The position numbers and the translations under genes were made by a program. Shown here piece by piece: positions 57,869 to 64,000 of a DNA stretch of 64,000 nucleotides. The notes below the pieces were generated by a model. That model saw only the letters and a list, made by a program, of their open reading frames with translations, did not search any database and was not told the origin of the DNA. Numbering within the stretch: the stretch's first letter is position 1; every line of letters begins with the position of its first letter. This DNA comes from Gnetum montanum (lineage: Eukaryota > Streptophyta > Gnetopsida > Gnetales > Gnetaceae), in NCBI GenBank assembly GCA_015680685.1, contig MNCI01016599.1, positions 136,517 through 200,516 on the forward strand. The letters are read 5' to 3'.

Positions 57869-58353
57869 AGCTAAAAACAATGCAAGACTCTACCACCACT
57901 CTTTCATCTAGATAAACAAGCATAAAGCAAGATCTAAGATTAGATCTATGAATAAAAAGATTTGCTGCCCCCTTGAAATGGGAATAGAGAAAAGCCAAAA
58001 ACAAGCTTATTATATTAACTTTTCTCTTAAAGAGATGGACTTTAAGAATGAGACCTATCCTATGGGATATATGAATTGTAGTGATTGAACTTTACTATAA
58101 TAAAAAACTCTGACTCAAAGAAAAAAAAAAGAATCTTAGTAAAAGAAAAACCAATGAAGAGATAATGTACAAAAGTGGTCTCTGAATCCATGGTTTGGCT
58201 TATTTTAAAGAGAAAGGAGGAGTGCTTGTTGCAGAAGTAGTGACTTACCCCACAAAGTTGATGATTTATACCCATGGAAAGCTATGCAAAAGCCACAACA
58301 ATAGTAGGATTAGTAGCATTCACAACCCATAGGCACCACCAGATGCTTCACCT
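57869..58353. other. No gene recognised
   Basis: Mixed AT-rich sequence, including an A-rich run near 58120-58130. The short open frames on either strand carry no motif. Confidence 0.35.
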
Positions 58354-58903
58354 AAATGTATTGCTTATTATCGTCATTGCCATAAAAGTGGCCCTAAATT
58401 TTTTTTCCTTTATGTTTGCCATTTCACACATTCAATTTGCTGTAGAGTTGCATTTAACTCATGACAGACCTGCATTTAATTCATGGCAGATGCAGTAGTT
58501 AAGGATATCCTTTCATATCTTTGAAACCATAAAATTAAAGGAAATGAAACATGTTAAAAACGTTTAAGTCTGCTCTGAATTGTTTTAACAAGTGATGGTT
58601 ACTGTTCATGGGCAATGGAGTTTTACATAAATGTGTTGCTTATTGCTGTCCTCGTTATAGAAGTGGCCCTAAATTTTTTTTCCCTCCATGTTTGCCATTT
58701 TACACATTCAATTTGCTGCAAACCTGCATTTAATTCATTACAGAGTACTTGAGGACAAAGCATCTTATCCTTTCATATCTTTGAAACCATAAAATTAAAA
58801 GATAAAATCAAAGGAAATGAAACATGTTAAAAACATTTCAATTTGCTATGAAACGTTTTGCCAGGACAGTTACTGTTCATGGGCAACCCAGTTTTAAAAT
58901 AGG
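58354..58903. repeat. Tandem duplication, unit about 275 bases
   Basis: Unit 1 (58354-58628) and unit 2 (58629-58903) share TTGCTTATT, GTGGCCCTAAATTTTTTTTC, CACATTCAATTTGCTG, ATCCTTTCATATCTTTGAAA, GGAAATGAAACATGTTAAAA and TTACTGTTCATGGGCAA in order, with small insertions and deletions. Non-coding; it lies just downstream of the WD40 pseudogene on its strand. Confidence 0.8.
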
Positions 58904-58947
58904 ATCCTGTTTCCACAACCAGAAAAACTCAAAAGTCTAAGAATCCA

Positions 58948-59575
58948 TTACGTTTCTGGCAACATGCCAAAGAGGGAAAAGATAAGAACACTGTTCAGAG
59001 GACCCATGTTGGGCTGTAAAATACTTGTGATCCAATTGCTGAGAGTACCCCACATTGTGATTGTACAATCTTGTGATGCTGAAACGAAGGTGAGACCATC
59101 TGCACAAAAACTTAGAGATGTGATTGCACCAATGTGATGCTTGCCTGAGACGGCACCACCAAAGAGATAGGCCCCATCAGAAGTGCAAGCAAGAGGACCG
59201 ACCGATTTCTTCATATGTGGGAATCTGGATAGTGCCATTTCCAGAAGCTTATCAATGCCGATGCAGATGCTGCAAGTGAGCAAGAAGTAGGGATCACAAC
59301 CACAGAGTTGAGGGGTAAGCATACATCTGGACCAAAGTGATGGGCAAGGAGACAGCCTTTCCCCACATCCCACATTGTAAGTCTGCCCTTGTTATATTTC
59401 CATGACCATCCCACCATGACTTCACTCTCACTCTTTGGAAATCTGAATAGCATGTTTATTGATTCGTCCATGTTGTCTGCAGCAAAGATATTTTTCCCTA
59501 ATTTAAATATTTTGTTGAAGATATAGAAGCCATGTCTGTGCAATAAATTTATCGTCTCCAAAACATCCAAATTTG
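58948..59575 (-). pseudogene. WD40-repeat protein relic, IPI3/WDR18/RID3-like, with an internal deletion
   Basis: WDR18/IPI3 proteins act in 60S ribosome biogenesis; the plant member is RID3. On minus, 59450-59210 reads SESEVMVGWSWKYNKGRLTM, WDVGKGCLLAHHFGPDVC and ISFWKWHYPDSH. After a one-base frame change near 59212 it reads KKSVGPLACTSDGAYLFGGA. It then jumps straight to IGAITSLSFCADGLTFVSAS and QDCTITMW. In this family the first blocks lie near the N-terminus and the last block near the C-terminus, so roughly the middle half is missing at the GGAVSG/KHHIG junction. WD40 spacing with a GH-like start and W at the end of blades is visible. It is too short for a seven-blade propeller. The 5' leader-like part 59570-59450 is open but unrecognised. 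Called by family resemblance only. Confidence 0.6.
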
Positions 59576-60794
59576 CTACCTTAAAAGGTCATGTATAACG
59601 GAAAATACGAACGAATTGCAGAAACAGACAAAAACGTGAACAAATCATGAGAACAGTATAGCAATGAAATATAGTGTTAGAATTAATTTCAAAACTGAAT
59701 GCAGCTATGATAGATTGTTATAGTGTTTCCTGGTATACTGCAGTTTATCAATCAAATGACAGCTAACATAAAACAATAACAGTTAACATCCAAATAATAA
59801 ATAGAATACACCATAAGTCCATTATTGCTTCTTGAGATTCCTTATTATTTTATAACTAGCTGTGCAATTGCAGAGGGACAAAATTCAGAATACCGCACTA
59901 CTGAAATTGCTTCCAATTTGTTAAATGTTGACAGACATAGCTGCACTATTATGAACAAGAGCTGGTACTTTTAAAAAATGCAGAAACGATAAAACAAAAG
60001 TGATGCCCTTAAACCGAATCAGATATTTAGCTGTTGCATTAAAAAAAATCACAGACATTGGTTGTTAAAATTTGTTAGAATGCCAATGATGTGATAGCTC
60101 GACTGATAATTTGTTAGTGTATCAAGCAATTAGCTGCAAGATCAAGCTATATTAAAGGAACAGGTTATAACTTTGCCTTTTGAGGCACAAGAACCCTGTA
60201 GTGAACAAGGCTAACCATGTGTCTGGTAGTTATACAATTATTTATAACATCTTGTTTCTTTCTTGAGACGCCTTAACCACCACTGCCGATGTTAAACATT
60301 CAAAATATATATGGTGTTGAAACCTGCCTAAAACTACAAAACCGGGATACTTGAGTTGCAAAGTTTGCAAGCACAGAAACAAGCTAAGTTTTCCGCTCTA
60401 ATCAGATGAGAGAGATTATCTAAACATCTTTTGCTGACTCACTTAAAGCTCACTTGAAGTTCTCAATGTGAACCAGAGAGAAACAAAAGCATTTTTCATT
60501 GATATTAGTAACCCAGGCATTCTTTACTAAAAAACAATAAAATTTTGAAATGATTTGCTCCAGGGCATGACATGGACACCAGGGCCAAACTAGGTACCGT
60601 TTGAAGGGCTGCAACAATGACTTTTAACTCTAACAATTAAGATAAATGTTAACTTTTGAACTATCTTTTTGTCTTTTATCTTTTTGTCTTTTATTCATTT
60701 TTTGGAACAAAAGGCTCAAGGATTTAATCACTTAAAACTAACACTAAAAATTCAAGAGGACGCCTAATAAAATATCTTGTAAATAGTAGATCAG
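59576..60794. other. No gene recognised
   Basis: AT-rich. Could be old intron or upstream sequence of the WD40 relic, but no exon block was readable. Confidence 0.35.
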
Positions 60795-60918
60795 TAATGT
60801 TAAATAGTATTTTATCCATAAAACTCAAAGGGAGCCTTTCAGGAATAGTAAATACTATTCTATCCATAATGCTCCTGAACCTATAAGTAACACTAAATAA
60901 TATTCTATCCATAATGCC
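60795..60918. repeat. Three copies of a 21-base motif at 45-48-base spacing
   Basis: TAAATAGTATTTTATCCATA (60801), TAAATACTATTCTATCCATA (60849) and TAAATAATATTCTATCCATA (60894) with similar intervals: a small, diverged tandem array. Confidence 0.7.
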
Positions 60919-61384
60919 AACATACTTGCTTCAAGTATTTATATCTTTGTGATCCAATGCATAAGAAATTAAATTGAGAAGGCAAAGAGAGCTTGCATGA
61001 AAACAACAATATATGAGAATTTAGAAATATTTTAGGGTACAAGATTTATTATCAATCTTGGAATTAGTTATCCTTCCCATCATGCAATCATAGCAATCTT
61101 ACCAAAATTGTTATGGAATACATTTAATGTAGTAAAATGGTAATTTGGATAATTTTCAATATAGTAAAACTCAGTTTTTGCATGAAAAAAATTATAGATA
61201 TATATTATAAATATATAACTAAGTTAGAGAAAAGCTATTAAAAGAGACATGAATGAATGAGAGTTTAACAAAGTAGCCATATAGCCTAATGAAAAACCAT
61301 AACCATGGAGTTTGACCTCCATTATGTCTCTCAATCCTTAATGAAAGGTTAAGCTATAGTCATACAACACAAAAAACATCGAAC
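60919..61384. other. No gene recognised
   Basis: AT-rich, with no open frame of note. Confidence 0.35.
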
Positions 61385-61508
61385 AACTCGGGCCCCATAG
61401 AACACGCAAACCATTCTCAGGGGCCCCAAGAATATAAGAGATTATTCAGGGGGACCCACACCATAGCATTCTCAGGGACCCCATCGAACCTCTCGGGGGC
61501 CCATCGAT
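61385..61508. repeat. G+C-rich degenerate array (TCTCAGGGGCCCCA)
   Basis: The phrases ACTCGGGCCCCATAGAACA, TTCTCAGGGGCCCCAAGAA, TTCAGGGGGACCCACACCAT, TTCTCAGGGACCCCATCGAA and CTCTCGGGGGCCCATCGA recur about every 25-30 bases. Each contains a self-complementary GGGGCCCC-like core. It stands out sharply from its AT-rich surroundings. Confidence 0.75.
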
Positions 61509-62394
61509 TTTCAAAACCCAACTTTTATTATTTTATTTGGTGCGGGTGCTGCATAATACGCACCAAATGTTCGTTACTCATTTTAATGCTCCGCTGATCA
61601 CTTAACGCTATCTTACCATCCTTGTATGAAGAAGAAGCGTATACAAGTCCATTAAAAAAACCAAACAAAAATACGTTTTATTTTCTAATTTTCAGGCATG
61701 ATTTCTTGATAACTAAAATGATTTACATTCTCGACAAACTGCAATTCTAAAGCCCAATGCCCTACCTGCAGGCAACACATCTTAAGTGAAAAGTGAAAAT
61801 TCAATCAGGATACGGCAGGATGGAAATCGAAAGTAAATATTCAATATCCACTGAACAAACTGCCCCACAAAGTGAATTAGCCTACGAAATTTTCTTAATA
61901 AAGGCAAAACGCGGCAGCAACACTAACCTGTTCTTAAATGGATAGCTGCAAAATTTTAAGCAGTTGCCAATTTCGTCATTGAGGATTTTGAGCACATGCA
62001 ACACTCTCTGATCACCCAAAGCCAAAGAAATGTATTCTAGAATTCACTCGAGAGGAGACTAACAATTGCAATTATAAGATTCTTTAAGCTCGAAGGTGGT
62101 GCAGAGCAAAATGAGTATACTTTTTTTATGATTCATGAAGGAAAAACGCTCATAGAAGAAGCACAAAAAATGGAAATAGCCAGCTAAAAATTTGCAAATC
62201 GGCTGAAAAATAGGTACGTGATTATGAGTGGTTCAGCTATATATATTATAGTACTATAATAAGAAAATTCTTTATAATATAACGATGAGCAGCATTAAAT
62301 ACTTTGAGTGCACTTAACAAAATAGTTTAGGCGTGTTTGGGAATGTGGTGGCAATGGCCAGGGACAAGGCATTGTTAATACTGCATTTTGCTTT
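61509..62394. other. No gene assigned; one weak exon-like stretch at 61929-62040 (minus)
   Basis: On minus, after an AG at GAATTCTAG near 62034, the sequence reads YISLALGDQRVLHVLKILND and then EIGNCLKFCSYPFKNR, up to a donor-like GGTTAGT near 61928. It is only about 35 codons and unrecognised. The remainder is AT-rich with no features. Confidence 0.3.
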
Positions 62395-62397
62395 TAA

Positions 62398-62442
62398 CAA
62401 GTGTGTGTTTGTGTGTGTGTTTTTCTTTGTGTTTATGTGTAG
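62398..62442. repeat. GT-rich microsatellite
   Basis: An interrupted GTGTGTGTTT / GTGTTTATGTGT run. Neighbouring open frames on both strands are shadows of it. Confidence 0.7.
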
Positions 62443-62779
62443 ATTTGAACTTGCAAACGAAATGGCACACAACATTGAAGGTACAAGGATCTCTAATAGT
62501 GGTAGATCCAAAATAACAAAAGTTGGTCCAAGTTGTGCTTGAGAATGCAATGGACAATTCTCAACCACCAATAGTCCTAGTTTACCACCAAGATATGAAA
62601 GGAAGGTGAAGAGATGTGCTAGGATGATTTTGCAAGAAACCAATTGTGGCTACTGAAGCAAGTCTTGTGGAGACTTTAACTAATCTTGGTCCTCTAGATA
62701 ATTTATTATTTTACAAGGTCTTAGAGTCCAGTGAGAAGAAGCATGAGTATCATCAAAGATAAGAACTCTATGATTGTTT

Positions 62780-64000
62780 AGTTGACAAGGAGGAACAATA
62801 GTGTAAGACCTTTGGAGATGAACACTTTGATGATGACAAGAAAAATCTTAACTCGAAGGGCAAGAAGAAGATTTCTCACAAAGATTCTTTGTAGCGTAAC
62901 TATGAAGAGGAAGGAGGACCACATGGCAACAACCTACTTTCCCAATTCTAGTATATCCATTTCATTAGGGATGGTGGTGATGAGATTACCAAGAGTTGAA
63001 CAAGGATATCTACATTCTAAGGTAGCACATTGGTGTGAGTAGAATTAGATGCATTAACTTGATGGATGTTCCATCCTACTAAGGATGTACTAATGATGAC
63101 CTTGAACTTCATTTATAAGCATTTGATAATACCTGCTACTTACAAAGGATTATGAGTAATTGGCAAAAGTTTTAGCTGTTCTTCTACACATTCATTAAAC
63201 ATGTTGACACCCTGTACAAATATTTGTCTCCTAGGTCAATTCAATTGTGGATAGACATGGTTCATATGGTCTATGCCAAATTATAAACTTATGTTTGCAT
63301 TATAAATAGTTCAAAGATGATAGGTATATAGAAGTAGGGATCCCATGAATCTTTGGACAAGGCCATGGAGAAGTACATGAAAATTACTCATCATGTCCAA
63401 GTCATAGCTTCTCTAAGAAAGAACAATTGATACATATTGTGCAAAGCTTAATGCAAGAGACTAGAGAACATGTAGATATGTACAGGATGGACCAAGTTCA
63501 TAAAAAATTTGCAACCCAAATTAAGATGTTGCTGGACACTATTATAGGAATGAAAAATGAGTGGCAAAAGAAATAAGCATGTAGAAGAGCATAATCGTGA
63601 TTCACAATAGAGGAAGGAAATCAAGAATATTGAAGCTTCAAATGTCTTCTAGATCCCCATGTAGGACTAAGTTAGAACCAAAAAGGCCTTGATGGATCTG
63701 GCCTACAAAGTGGATAAAGTATGGGATCCATTGAATAAGAGGATGATAACTACCCTCAAATAACTTGAAGGTAAGGTTGTTAATGCTATGGAGAAAGTTG
63801 TTGCTCCTCCTAATCATGAGAAGAAGGAAGATGATATGGGCATGGCCAAAGTCTCTTCATCTAAGCATGTTGAAGTAGAAGAAAAAATTTCATCCTTTGA
63901 TGATGAAAATCCTTGTGATTATTGTGCAAATTATCATGACTTGTAGTGTTACTTGGTCATGGCACATATGATTGGTGAAATGGTATGAGCTAGGATGCCT
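62780..64000 (+). pseudogene. gag: Third gag relic of the B (Athila-like) family, truncated by the window edge
   Basis: Plus strand, many stops and frame changes. The capsid part at about 63330-63500 reads GSHESLDKAMEKYMKITHH, FSKKEQLIHIVQSLMQETRE and HVDMYR, the same blocks as in B1 and B2. 63680-63900 reads MDLAYKVDKVWDPLNKRMIT and VVAPPNHEKKEDDMG, matching the acidic spacer before the B2 zinc knuckle. 63917-63955 reads CDYCANYHDL.C, a zinc-knuckle relic with a stop inside. No LTR or primer-binding site is seen upstream within the window, so the 5' end is undefined. The pol part would lie to the right, outside. Confidence 0.65.

Noticed and set aside
62333-62643. Open frames over the GT-rich tract on both strands
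   Set aside because: They are driven by the microsatellite and have no conserved motif.

Overview
This window looks like nuclear DNA from a large, repeat-rich seed-plant genome; a conifer-like gymnosperm fits the style, but no single feature fixes the taxon. It is AT-rich. Almost all recognisable coding sequence belongs to plant Ty3/gypsy retrotransposons or a hAT transposon, and every such gene carries stops and frameshifts. I found no bacterial, organellar, tRNA or CRISPR features, and no host gene that I can call intact.

Layout. (1) 1-2130, minus: reverse transcriptase and two RNase H domains of a Tat/Ogre-type element. (2) 2262-16317, minus: element A, with 0.57-kb LTRs and a tRNA-Met-type PBS. 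It has no retroviral genes of its own but carries an intronless, decayed CCR4-type deadenylase sequence in sense orientation (3290-4440). (3) 6682-15010, minus: element B1, nested in A, with 855-bp LTRs, a tRNA-Asp-type PBS, a gag, and a 'plant transposon protein domain' ORF where pol would be. (4) 16318-20300: degenerate minisatellite, a ~180-bp satellite-like array, and an identical-looking 351-bp inverted repeat bounded by single n bases (probable assembly join). (5) 20880-23840, plus: a decayed ORF with canonical introns. It lies antisense to a Tat-type gag-pro at 24450-27850 (minus). (6) 28-35 kb: mostly featureless AT-rich DNA, with two open exon-like stretches (31.96-32.35 and 33.62-34.02 kb). 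(7) 35230-43812, minus: a hAT transposase split by chromovirus D (35856-42678). (8) 44610-56557, plus: Athila-like element B2 with a perfect ATAAC target duplication. B2 is itself interrupted by a 2,360-bp TG...CA insertion flanked by TCATC. (9) 58.3-62.3 kb: a tandem duplication, a WD40 (IPI3/WDR18/RID3-like) pseudogene, small repeats and a GC-rich degenerate array. (10) 62.78 kb to the end, plus: a third gag relic.

The window is therefore a nested set of transposon insertions: B1 inside A, A beside or inside a Tat element, D inside hAT, and a solo-LTR-like insertion inside B2. The two most interesting items are the CCR4-like gene captured by element A and the spliced antisense ORF next to the Tat gag-pro. 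All names come from reading motifs by eye; no database search or alignment program was used.
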